Made by a program: the position numbers and the translations under genes. 8,196 nucleotides of DNA from Acidobacteriota bacterium (GTDB taxonomy: Bacteria > Acidobacteriota > HRBIN11). The notes beneath the pieces are model-generated. The model searched no databases and was not told where the DNA came from. It saw only the letters and a program-made list of their open reading frames with translations. Where the stretch lies: the NCBI GenBank assembly GCA_030550225.1, contig JAUQPV010000102.1:1-8196 (forward strand). Reading direction: 5' to 3'. Shown piece after piece: positions 1-6,458 of the stretch. The first letter of the stretch is position 1. Each line of letters opens with the position of its first letter.

Positions 1-108
1 TTTCCCAAACCCTCTTTGTTGCCTCACGAAAAGATCTTTCCGAAAGGTCGCCCGAGACCGGTCCCAGGCTGAATTTTCTGGGAAGAAGCTTGAGACCGGA
101 GGTGCGAT

Positions 109-339
109 ATGTGGAGACAGTGGACGATGCATGAACGCAGGAAGATGGCCCGGGTCTTGCGCATCGAACCCGCCCGGAAGGAGCGACTTCGGCAGGTCCT
201 CGAGGGCCTCAACATTTCTCTAACCCAAGTTGCTACCTGTCGGGGGGCAGAAAGAAAAAAGTTCCCTCCGGTAAGGGCTCATCCCCAACCCCCGGAGGGA
301 AGCCATGGAGGAGATTATCACGATTTACTGCCTTTGTGA
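109..339 (+). CDS. Small basic ORF of unknown function, running into the IS remnant
   Basis: A 76-codon ORF begins with ATG 109, preceded by a full GGAGGT Shine-Dalgarno at 98-103 with a 5-nt spacer, one of the best ribosome sites in the window. The first 38 residues are rich in Arg, Lys and Glu and look helical. From position 221 onward the reading frame lies inside the IS remnant, so the C-terminal half is IS-derived and shows no family resemblance. If the 219-bp element is removed, the frame reaches a stop at once (TGA at 441), leaving a 38-residue peptide. It could be a real small protein or leader peptide, a gene start cut off by the insertion, or chance. An in-frame ATG at 127 is an alternative start. 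I do not recognise the product. Confidence 0.3.
   Translation: MWRQWTMHERRKMARVLRIEPARKERLRQVLEGLNISLTQVATCRGAERKKFPPVRAHPQPPEGSHGGDYHDLLPL
221..238 (+). repeat. Left terminal inverted repeat of the IS remnant
   Basis: TAACCCAAGTTGCTACCT is the exact reverse complement of 422-439. Beyond these 18 bases the two ends agree only weakly. Confidence 0.8.
262..301 (+). promoter_or_regulatory. Hairpin leader covering the ribosome site of the transposase fragment
   Basis: A perfect 10-bp inverted repeat, TTCCCTCCGG at 262-271 and CCGGAGGGAA at 292-301, encloses a 20-nt loop. The 3' arm contains the Shine-Dalgarno GGAGGG, and ATG 305 follows. The arm and spacer arrangement matches the leader at 8125-8173. 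A transcript entering from upstream would fold and hide the ribosome site, which is known to limit transposase synthesis in IS10 and IS50; its role here is inferred. Confidence 0.6.
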
Positions 340-427
340 AGAGGATAACTTTCAGTTCTCAGCCCTGGGGCGTAACGGAAAGTTGTCCTCTTCCTCCTGG
401 CCTTCAGCATTTATACCCTGTAGGTAG
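305..427 (+). pseudogene. Transposase N-terminal fragment (IS982-like), truncated
   Basis: ATG 305 opens a 40-codon frame that starts MEEIITIYCLCEE, a pattern I associate with the N-terminus of IS982-group DDE transposases. After about residue 12 the similarity stops. The rest (NFQFSALGRNGK onward) looks like out-of-frame sequence from the element's far end, and the stop codon TAG at 425-427 lies in the right terminal repeat. Full transposases of this kind have a few hundred residues and a DDE triad; none of that remains. Translation would start from the GGAGGG inside the hairpin's 3' arm, four to five bases before the ATG. The assignment rests on a very short match, so the family is uncertain, but the position between terminal repeats supports a transposase origin. 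Confidence 0.5.
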
Positions 428-439
428 CAACTTGGGTTA
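422..439 (-). repeat. Right terminal inverted repeat of the IS remnant
   Basis: AGGTAGCAACTTGGGTTA is the exact reverse complement of 221-238. It lies directly upstream of the glycosyltransferase gene, so the insertion probably replaced or displaced that gene's original promoter region. Confidence 0.8.
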
Positions 440-488
440 TGATATCCCATCTCCTATAGGAGCCATGACTCCCGTCGAGGGTGGCGCC

Positions 489-2405
489 GTGAAGACGGAT
501 GAGGGGTCCGAGCGAACCCTTACAGGGGTCCGACTCTGGGGAGATGCTCTTATCGGCGTGGGACTCTTCTTGGTGGGCTTAGCGACTCGGTGGCCCTTTC
601 GGCTGACGACCCTGGAGGAATATGACTCGGCCAACTATGCCTTGGCGGTTCGCAAAATCGATCTTTTAAATCATCAGCCCCATCCGCCGGGTTATCTTTT
701 CCTCATCCTGGTCGCTCGGTTCATCAACCTCTGGACCGACGACCCCGTTCGAGCCCTTTCGACCGTGAGCGTCCTGAGCGGGGCATTCTCCGGGCCTCTA
801 TACTTCCGTATCTTGCGCCCCTGGTTAGGGCGGCTCCCGGCTCTGTTAGCGGCCATTCTGTATCTGTTTAGCGCCCAGGTGTGGTTTCAGCATGTTCGTC
901 CGATGGGCGATGCCTTGGCCTTTCTGAGTCTCCTAATCGTCATGGGCCTTTTTCTTCGATGTCTGACCGGAGCGACCCAGGCCTGGGCTGTCGGGATGAC
1001 GCTCCTGGGAGTCGGTATGGGGGTCAAACACCTGCTTCCCTTTTTCTTGAGTGGCCTCGTCGCCTATACAGGGCTTTATCTGATCCGTCGCAAGGCCTGG
1101 CCCGTCATCGGCCTGGGGGTCCTGGGTTTCGGGATGGGGACCCTGACGTGGATCATTCCCTGGAGTATTCATACAGGATCTGTCCGGACTTACGTCGAGG
1201 CCGCCCTGAGCCAAGCTAAGTGGCAACGGGAAACGGAGGCTTTGCTCTTTAACTGGTCGGAAGCGGGCCTGCGCCAGCGATGGGCGGCGACGTTCATCGG
1301 CATCTGGGGTGGACGAGACTTAGCACCTTTCATGTTAGGCCTTGCGCTGGTCGGGGCGTGGGACTCGGTCCGTCGGAGGCCCCCACTCCGTTGGATGCTG
1401 TGGCTCTTGGTGCCCCTCATTGCCTTTCGCTTACTCATTCTGGGGGATTGGCCTCGTTTTTCGATTTATTACCTACCCTTTTTGACCCTCCTGAGTTTCT
1501 TGGGGTGGGTTCGGCTTGGCTGTAGCGTCGGCCGTCTGGTCGGCATCGGGGGTCCGACCCAAGCCCTCGCAGAGGTCGGGTCCCAAATCATCTTGGTCGT
1601 CCTCTGGGTGATCCTTCAGAGCCTTTACGTCTTTCCGACCCTTCAAACCCTTCGTCGGCAACCTCTCCCGGTCATCCAGGTAACCCGATTCATTCGGGAA
1701 CGTTACGACGCGAAGACGACGGCGATCTTGACAGACGATCCCCTTCTGGACCGATATTTTGACTACTATATGGGCGGGTCAGGAATTCGGGTCGTTTACG
1801 AGCCGTACTTCTCACCGGACATCTTGGAGGGGATCCGACACGTCCTGCGGGTTCAGACGACCAGTACGGCGCCTCTCGTGAGCCGACTGGTCACCAACAG
1901 GCACCTCCGGCTACCTCGTTGGCGAGCCTTATCGCCCTATGGCGACTTTTTGAACCTGTATGTGTTTGAGTTTACAAACCCCATCGTCGTCCTCACCGGC
2001 TGGCACGCACTCGAAGATGGCCGGTTGCTTTACCGCCGATGGTCCCAACCTCAGGGAAGTCAGATTTGGGTCTTGCGTCTGCCCTCACAGGGGGTGACGC
2101 TTCGCCTGCGGGGTTGGGTGCCCCGACTCCCGGGCCGACCTCAGAGTCCTATTCGGTGGTCCCTTAACGGTCAAGCCCTCCCGGTGACGTCGGCGGAATG
2201 GGTAAGGGTCGTACTTTACCTCGATCCGAAGAAAATAGAGCAACCGTGGGTCCGGCTGGAAGTTCAGCCGGGATGCGGGTTCGTGCCCGCCGAGATGCAG
2301 CCCCCTTCATCGGACCGGCGCCATTTGGGTTGTTTCCTCCTCGAGTCGATCGAGGTCTTCCCACCAATCCCTGCAGTCCGTCTGGCGGGCTCAGCCCCGC
2401 CTTAG
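489..2405 (+). CDS. Multi-pass membrane glycosyltransferase-like protein (GT-C type, DUF2723/PMT-like)
   Basis: This 638-residue integral membrane protein probably transfers a sugar from a lipid carrier on the outer face of the membrane. Residues 18-30, 68-82, 90-105, 114-133, 142-158, 166-198, 205-225, 267-292, 302-317, 325-340 and 366-385 form hydrophobic segments. The first outer loop has LEEYDSANY (42-50), with an Asp in the place of the GT-C catalytic acid, then HPPGY (65-69), a pattern typical of DUF2723/O-mannosyltransferase-like proteins. Residues from about 395 are soluble, and 499-625 look like a beta-sandwich module (GWHALEDG, SLNGQALP). GTG 489 is chosen because GAGGG at 477-481 gives a 7-nt spacer. 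ATG 465 has a spacer of only 2 nt after AGGAG, and GTG 336 lies inside the IS remnant. The DNA looks less GC-rich than the minus-strand genes. Donor and acceptor are unknown. Confidence 0.75.
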   Translation: MKTDEGSERTLTGVRLWGDALIGVGLFLVGLATRWPFRLTTLEEYDSANYALAVRKIDLLNHQPHPPGYLFLILVARFINLWTDDPVRALSTVSVLSGAFSGPLYFRILRPWLGRLPALLAAILYLFSAQVWFQHVRPMGDALAFLSLLIVMGLFLRCLTGATQAWAVGMTLLGVGMGVKHLLPFFLSGLVAYTGLYLIRRKAWPVIGLGVLGFGMGTLTWIIPWSIHTGSVRTYVEAALSQAKWQRETEALLFNWSEAGLRQRWAATFIGIWGGRDLAPFMLGLALVGAWDSVRRRPPLRWMLWLLVPLIAFRLLILGDWPRFSIYYLPFLTLLSFLGWVRLGCSVGRLVGIGGPTQALAEVGSQIILVVLWVILQSLYVFPTLQTLRRQPLPVIQVTRFIRERYDAKTTAILTDDPLLDRYFDYYMGGSGIRVVYEPYFSPDILEGIRHVLRVQTTSTAPLVSRLVTNRHLRLPRWRALSPYGDFLNLYVFEFTNPIVVLTGWHALEDGRLLYRRWSQPQGSQIWVLRLPSQGVTLRLRGWVPRLPGRPQSPIRWSLNGQALPVTSAEWVRVVLYLDPKKIEQPWVRLEVQPGCGFVPAEMQPPSSDRRHLGCFLLESIEVFPPIPAVRLAGSAPP

Positions 2406-2434
2406 CCCGAGTCGGTGGGGCCTCTTCCCTGGAC

Positions 2435-2453
2435 TGTGAGGTCAGGCCTCACA
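2435..2453. terminator. Possible bidirectional hairpin between convergent genes
   Basis: TGTGAGG (2435-2441) and CCTCACA (2447-2453) form a perfect 7-bp stem with a 5-nt loop in the 43-bp gap between the convergent glycosyltransferase and fabI genes, covering the fabI stop codon. There is no T-run on either side, so it is not a canonical intrinsic terminator. It is offered as a candidate transcript end only. Confidence 0.3.
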
Positions 2454-3219
2454 CGCCCATGATGTGGAAGCCGGCGTCCACGTAGAGGACTGTCCCCGTG
2501 ATGGCTGAGGCCATGTCGCTCAGGAGGAATACGGCGGCCCGGGCGACGTCCTCCTGGGTGACGTTCCGCCGGAGGGGACTCCGGGTCTGGTAGATTTCCA
2601 AGATGCGGGAGAAGTCGCCGATCCCCGAGGCGGCCAGCGTCTTGATGGGTCCGGCCGAGATGGCGTTGACCCGGATGCCGGAGGGCCCCAGGTCGTGGGC
2701 CAGGTACCGGACGATGGCCTCGAGGGCGGCCTTGGCGATGCCCATGACGTTGTAGTTCGGCATGACCCGCTCGCTCCCGATGTACGTCATCGTCAGGACG
2801 CTCCCCGACCGGCCCTCCATCAGGGGAAGCAGGGTTCGAACGACGGCGACCAGAGAATAGGCACTGATGTCCAGGGTCGCCATGAAGCGGTCCTTGGGGA
2901 CGGGATAGAAGGGCCCCTCCAGGTCGTCCTTATGAGCGTAAGCGATCGAGTGGACGATGAAGTCGAGGTGGCCTATCGTAGCCTGGACCGTCTGCCGAAG
3001 CGCCTCCAGCTGAGCCTCGTCGGCGACGTCGCAGGGCGCCGTCCGGGCGTCCGGCAGAGTGTCGGCCAACGACTGGACCTGCTTCTGGAAGCGCTCGTTT
3101 TGATACGTGATCATCAGCCGAGCCCCTTGCTCGGCGGCCGCCCGGGCGATGGCCCAGGCGATGCTCCACTTGTTGGCGACGCCTAAGACCAGGCCATGCT
3201 TGCCCTCTAAGAGCCCCAT
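2449..3219 (-). CDS. fabI: Enoyl-[acyl-carrier-protein] reductase (NADH), FabI
   Basis: FabI reduces trans-2-enoyl-ACP to acyl-ACP, the last step of each cycle of type II fatty acid synthesis in the cytoplasm. The 256-residue length is normal for the family. The cofactor-binding start GVANKWSIAWAIA (13-25) is the FabI variant of the SDR glycine motif. Tyr146, Tyr156 and Lys163 fall at exactly the E. coli numbers, within MPNYNVMGIAKAALEA. RVNAISAGPIKTLAASGI (183-200) is the hallmark substrate-loop stretch, and the C-terminus YVDAGFHIMGV is typical. ATG 3219 is chosen because GGGAGG lies 7 nt upstream and the encoded MGLLEGKHGLVLG is the usual start; the frame's 18 extra upstream codons lie within the preceding gene. 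The start overlaps the preceding stop by 1 nt (TGATG), indicating translational coupling at the end of a three-gene operon. Position 93 is Ala where E. coli has Gly. Confidence 0.96.
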   Translation of the reverse strand: MGLLEGKHGLVLGVANKWSIAWAIARAAAEQGARLMITYQNERFQKQVQSLADTLPDARTAPCDVADEAQLEALRQTVQATIGHLDFIVHSIAYAHKDDLEGPFYPVPKDRFMATLDISAYSLVAVVRTLLPLMEGRSGSVLTMTYIGSERVMPNYNVMGIAKAALEAIVRYLAHDLGPSGIRVNAISAGPIKTLAASGIGDFSRILEIYQTRSPLRRNVTQEDVARAAVFLLSDMASAITGTVLYVDAGFHIMGV

Positions 3220-3872
3220 CACGCCGCCTCCCGAGGAATGTCTTGGAAGTTCAGGATGTCCATGAATTCCCATTCCCGGTACGCCATGGCGTAGACCCGC
3301 CGCCGGGTCGCATACCGGAGGACGTTCTCGGGGAACTCCAGGCTGGCCAGGATCAGGACCAGCCGCCGGCCCCGGTACTCAGGGAAGAATTCGAAGAACT
3401 GGTCTGCCTTCTCGATGAGCTCGTCCACGGCGCTGGGCCTCGGCGCCGAGCGGACTTCGATGAGGAAGACCTCGTGGGGGCAGGCGGCCAAGACGTCGAC
3501 CTCGTAGTCCCGGCCATTCATCCGCCGCAAGACGTTTCGGGCCTTGAATGTCGGATCGCATCCGAAGTACTGGCGGATGACGGGACGGACCGCCGGGGAT
3601 ACGATGTCTTCGACGAGGGTCCCCATCTTCCGAGCCAGCTTGCCCCACTGCTTGTTCATTTGACGCCGTTCCTGACGGGACTCCTCCTTAAAGGCCCGCA
3701 TTTCCTCCTTAAAGGCCAACATTTCGTCCTTGAAGGCCCGCATCTCCTCCTTGAAGGCCAACATTTCCTCACTCAGCCGGATTAAGACGCCTCCAGCCGG
3801 TCGATCCTTTGCTTGACGGTCGCCATGCCGATCTTCTCCTCCTTCACCCTGCGTCTCGTCCATCTTAGGCAT
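3219..3872 (-). CDS. PD-(D/E)XK nuclease-like protein with N-terminal coiled coil (DUF3782-like)
   Basis: This 217-residue protein has a charged N-terminus, a coiled coil of four near-identical heptads (37-64, alternating MLAFKEE and MRAFKEE), a basic linker, and a C-terminal domain like the PD-(D/E)XK fold of DUF3782 proteins. Visible motif elements are YEVDVLA (Asp126), then FLIEVRS (Glu139) and KADQFF with Gln158. The third position of the E-x-K motif is Arg141 rather than Lys, so nuclease activity is doubtful. The start ATG 3872 overlaps the upstream gene by 8 nt and has only a weak CGGCGG site; ATG 3863 (MDETQ) is equally possible. The stop shares one base with fabI's ATG. The role is unknown; such proteins are common and usually uncharacterised. 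The heptad block in the DNA is a 21-bp tandem repeat. Confidence 0.75.
   Translation of the reverse strand: MPKMDETQGEGGEDRHGDRQAKDRPAGGVLIRLSEEMLAFKEEMRAFKDEMLAFKEEMRAFKEESRQERRQMNKQWGKLARKMGTLVEDIVSPAVRPVIRQYFGCDPTFKARNVLRRMNGRDYEVDVLAACPHEVFLIEVRSAPRPSAVDELIEKADQFFEFFPEYRGRRLVLILASLEFPENVLRYATRRRVYAMAYREWEFMDILNFQDIPREAA
3684..3767 (-). repeat. Four 21-bp tandem repeats encoding coiled-coil heptads
   Basis: Units at 3684-3704, 3705-3725, 3726-3746 and 3747-3767 differ at only a few bases and encode one heptad each. Units 1 and 3 encode MRAFK, units 2 and 4 MLAFK, so the higher-order period is 42 bp. This suggests growth by duplication of a two-heptad block. Confidence 0.85.
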
Positions 3873-6204
3873 CCGCCGAGGCCGAGACCACCGCTTCGGG
3901 CTTTTCTGCCGGGCGGCCGGCCGTTCGGGTCTTCTTCCGGAGGGCCTCCAGGACCCGTTCCGGCGTGATGGGGAGTCGGTCGATGCGGACCCCGACGGCG
4001 TCGTAGACGGCGTTGGCGATGGCCGGGATCACGCCGGCCAGGGAGCCCTCCCCGGCCTCCTTCGCCCCGAAGGGCCCCTCGGGGTCGATGCTCTCGACGA
4101 TGATGCTCTCAATGACCGGATGGTCGAGCAGGCCCGGCGTTTTATACTCCAGAAGACCTGCGTTTAGGATGCGGCCGTCCTTCATGACGACCTGCTCCGT
4201 CAGGGCCTGCCCGAGGCCCATCGAGACGGATCCCTCGATTTGGCCCTCGACGGCCAGGGGGTTCAGGGCCCGGCCGCAGTCGTGGGCGGTCCACACGCGT
4301 TCGACCCGGACCTCGCCCGTCTCGACGTCGACGGACACCTCGGCCACGGAGGCGCTATAGCTGTAAGCCGGGGACGGTCCGACGCCGGCGCCCTTGTATG
4401 TGCCGCCCTGGGCCTCGGGCGGCGGCGAGTAGGCCCCCTTGCCGACGAGTGTGCCGCCCGATTCTTGGAGGGCCATGTACACGGCCTCGTCAAAGGACAC
4501 GCCCCGGTCGGGGTTTTCCCGGTCGAAGACCCGCTCGTCCCGAAACTCGAGCCGATCCGCCGGGACCGAGAGCGCCCGGCTGACGACGTCGGCCAGACGG
4601 TCCCGAATCTGCCGAGCCGCCTGAAGGGCGGCGTTACCGGCCATGAAGGTGACCCGGCTCGAGTAGCTCCCCAGGTCCAGGGGCGTCAGGTCCGAGTCGC
4701 CGGCCACGACCCGGACCCGTCGGAGGTTCACACCGAGGACCTCGGCGACGATCATCGCCTGGACGGTATCGCATCCCTGCCCGATCTCAGCCGTCCCCGT
4801 GTAGAGGCCGATCCCGCCGTCCACGTCGACCTTGACGACGACGTTCGAGTGGGGCATCTCGGACCGGATAATAGCCCGACCGGCCCCGCTCACGTAGTGA
4901 CTGCATCCGAGGCCGATCCCCCGGCCGTAGGGGAGCTTCCGCCACTTCTCGAAGAACCCGGACGCCTCGACGACCCGCCGGATGCACTCGGGCAAGCCGT
5001 AGCTGGTCACCCGCAGGTCGTTGACCGTCCGGGTGTTCGGCCGCAGGAAGTTCCGGGCCCGAATCGTCACGGGGTCGAGGCCCAGGTCCTCGGCGATCAT
5101 GTCCAGCAGGCTCTCGAAGGCAAACCGCGTATTGACGGACCCGTGGCCCCGTTGAGCGCCGCAGGGGGGCTTGTTCGTCAGGACGCGGTAGCCGTCGTAC
5201 TTGATGTTCGGGATGTCGTAAATGGCCGCCAGGAGCTGACCGGCGTACAGGATCGTCACGATGCCGTAGCTACAGTAGGCCCCGCCGTCCTGGACGACCT
5301 TGCACTCGACGGCCGTGATGCGACCGTCCCGACGGACCCCGATCTTCAGCCAGATGTACTGGTCCGGCCGCCCCCGGTTCAGGTAAAAGACCTCCTCCCG
5401 GGTCATCGTGACCTTAACGGGCCGACCGGAGACCATCGCCAGCTTCGCGGCCACGATTTCATGGGGCAGGGGCTCGTCCTTCCCCCCGAAGCCGCCACCG
5501 ACGTAAGGCTTGAGGACGCGGATGCGATTCATCGGCAAGCCGAGGACCTTCGAGAGGGTCCGGTGCAGGTAGTACGGCGTCTGAGTCGAGGACCAGACGG
5601 TCAGACGCCCCTGAAGGTCGTAGGAGGCGACGGCGCTGTGGGGCTCCATGGCCGCATGGTTGAGCCGGGGACAGAAGAAGGAGTGCTCCCGCACGTAATC
5701 GGCCTCGGCAAAGCCCCGCTCGACGTCCCCGAAGTGATGGTGGTATTCCCGCTCGATGTTGTTCGGCTTGTCGTCGTGGATCCAGGGGGGTGGGGCGTTC
5801 ATCGCCTCGAGGGCGTCGAAGTAAGCCGGCAGGGGCTCGTAGAGGACCTCGATGCGTTCGAGGGCCTCCTCGGCGGCCTCGACGGACTCAGCGGCGACGG
5901 CGGCGACGCCCTCCCCGACGTAGCGGACCCGGTCGACGGCTAAGGCCGTCTCGTCCTGACCGACTGGGAGAATCCCATACTTCGTCGCCAGGTCCTGCCC
6001 TGTGATGACGGCGACGACACCAGGGACCCGCTGAGCCTTCGAGACGTCGACCTTCACGATGCGGGCGTGGGGCAGGGGGCTCCGCAGGATACGGCCGACC
6101 AGTAGTCCGGGCAGGCGGAGATCGTCCGTATATACGGCCCGTCCTGTGACCGGGTCTTCGCCCCCGAGGTAAGGCGTCGGCTTCCCGATGGTCTGGAATT
6201 CCAT
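3865..6204 (-). CDS. Molybdenum hydroxylase large subunit (xanthine dehydrogenase / 4-hydroxybenzoyl-CoA reductase type)
   Basis: This 779-residue protein is the molybdopterin-cytosine-dinucleotide-binding catalytic subunit of the xanthine dehydrogenase/aldehyde oxidase superfamily. Residues 15-130 are the a/b hammerhead domain (GRAVYTDDL, GVVAVITGQD). The cofactor-binding part has SSTQTP with Gln208, YVGGGFGGK (234-242), CGAQRGHG (348-355) and TAEIGQGCDT (471-480). PFGAKEAGEG ends in Glu719, the position of the catalytic glutamate. RGHG at the active-site loop resembles HcrA-type and related enzymes rather than the CO dehydrogenase AYRCSFR loop, so it is not a CO dehydrogenase; the substrate is unknown. 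ATG 6204 follows GGAGGG with a 7-nt spacer, and MEFQTIGKP is a family-like start. The FeS and FAD subunits are not adjacent: upstream is a radical SAM gene, downstream a nuclease-like gene overlapping by 8 nt. Confidence 0.9.
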   Translation of the reverse strand: MEFQTIGKPTPYLGGEDPVTGRAVYTDDLRLPGLLVGRILRSPLPHARIVKVDVSKAQRVPGVVAVITGQDLATKYGILPVGQDETALAVDRVRYVGEGVAAVAAESVEAAEEALERIEVLYEPLPAYFDALEAMNAPPPWIHDDKPNNIEREYHHHFGDVERGFAEADYVREHSFFCPRLNHAAMEPHSAVASYDLQGRLTVWSSTQTPYYLHRTLSKVLGLPMNRIRVLKPYVGGGFGGKDEPLPHEIVAAKLAMVSGRPVKVTMTREEVFYLNRGRPDQYIWLKIGVRRDGRITAVECKVVQDGGAYCSYGIVTILYAGQLLAAIYDIPNIKYDGYRVLTNKPPCGAQRGHGSVNTRFAFESLLDMIAEDLGLDPVTIRARNFLRPNTRTVNDLRVTSYGLPECIRRVVEASGFFEKWRKLPYGRGIGLGCSHYVSGAGRAIIRSEMPHSNVVVKVDVDGGIGLYTGTAEIGQGCDTVQAMIVAEVLGVNLRRVRVVAGDSDLTPLDLGSYSSRVTFMAGNAALQAARQIRDRLADVVSRALSVPADRLEFRDERVFDRENPDRGVSFDEAVYMALQESGGTLVGKGAYSPPPEAQGGTYKGAGVGPSPAYSYSASVAEVSVDVETGEVRVERVWTAHDCGRALNPLAVEGQIEGSVSMGLGQALTEQVVMKDGRILNAGLLEYKTPGLLDHPVIESIIVESIDPEGPFGAKEAGEGSLAGVIPAIANAVYDAVGVRIDRLPITPERVLEALRKKTRTAGRPAEKPEAVVSASADA

Positions 6205-6205
6205 G

Positions 6206-6221
6206 GGTCGTCCCTCCGACC
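6206..6221 (-). promoter_or_regulatory. Ribosome site displayed in a small hairpin loop before the molybdenum hydroxylase gene
   Basis: On the minus strand GGTCG and CGACC form a 5-bp stem around the 6-nt loop GAGGGA, which holds the Shine-Dalgarno core. The stem ends one base before ATG 6204. The site fixes the start codon; whether the hairpin forms or regulates is inference. Confidence 0.4.
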
Positions 6222-6310
6222 TTAGACCATAAACCTGAGTGAGCCGACGGGGGTCTCCTCGTATGGAGCTGTCCCGAGGCCATTCTCCCGAACCGAATGG
6301 CTCTGCCAAG

Positions 6311-6340
6311 ATTATGGCGCCTTGTCGGGGGATTTGCCAA
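6311..6340 (-). promoter_or_regulatory. Sigma70-like promoter for the molybdenum hydroxylase-fabI operon
   Basis: Read on the minus strand, TTGGCA (6340-6335) and CATAAT (6316-6311) each match the consensus at five of six bases and are separated by 18 nt. Transcription would start near 6304, giving a leader of about 100 nt before ATG 6204. It sits in the 254-bp gap after the radical SAM gene, where an operon promoter is expected. Predicted by eye only. Confidence 0.5.
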
Positions 6341-6458
6341 GACACCAGACCGCAGGAACTCAAACCATTTGGAGGAAGGGACGGACCTACAAAGCCATCC
6401 TCTCAAGACGAGGAGCCCCCTCGGCCAGTCAGGTCCATGGTCTGATGAGGGTCCCCCG

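Larger units (their letters stand above)
221..439 (+). mobile_element. Internally deleted insertion sequence / MITE-like remnant, probably IS982 group
   Basis: A 219-bp element is bounded by perfect 18-bp inverted repeats at 221-238 and 422-439. Inside it are a hairpin leader (262-301) and an ATG at 305 that opens a peptide starting MEEIITIYCLC, which from memory resembles the N-terminus of IS982-group transposases. IS982 ends typically begin ACCC, and here ACCC starts at 223. The catalytic part of the transposase is missing, so the element could only move with help in trans. No 7-9 bp target duplication is visible; only a TA flanks ACCC...GGGT on both sides, so the boundaries may be 223-437. 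The family call is tentative; the element itself is well supported by the repeats. Confidence 0.7.

Noticed and set aside
62..83. Hairpin TCCCAG/CTGGGA as a terminator of an upstream gene
   Set aside because: The stem is only 6 bp with a 10-nt loop and no T-run follows on either strand.
336..488. N-terminal extension of the membrane protein back to GTG 336
   Set aside because: The extension lies largely inside the IS remnant, has no membrane or family features, and a better ribosome site precedes GTG 489.
4240..5943. Long + strand ORF (567 codons) opposite the molybdenum hydroxylase
   Set aside because: It is antisense to a protein with clear family motifs; its composition is that of a GC-rich mirror frame and it has no recognisable domain.
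6205..6363. Extension of the molybdenum hydroxylase frame upstream of ATG 6204
   Set aside because: The extra 53 codons cover the predicted promoter and ribosome site and show no family-like sequence.
6341..6458. Terminator after the radical SAM gene
   Set aside because: Only a 5-bp TCCTC/GAGGA stem without a T-run is visible, so no supported terminator can be called.
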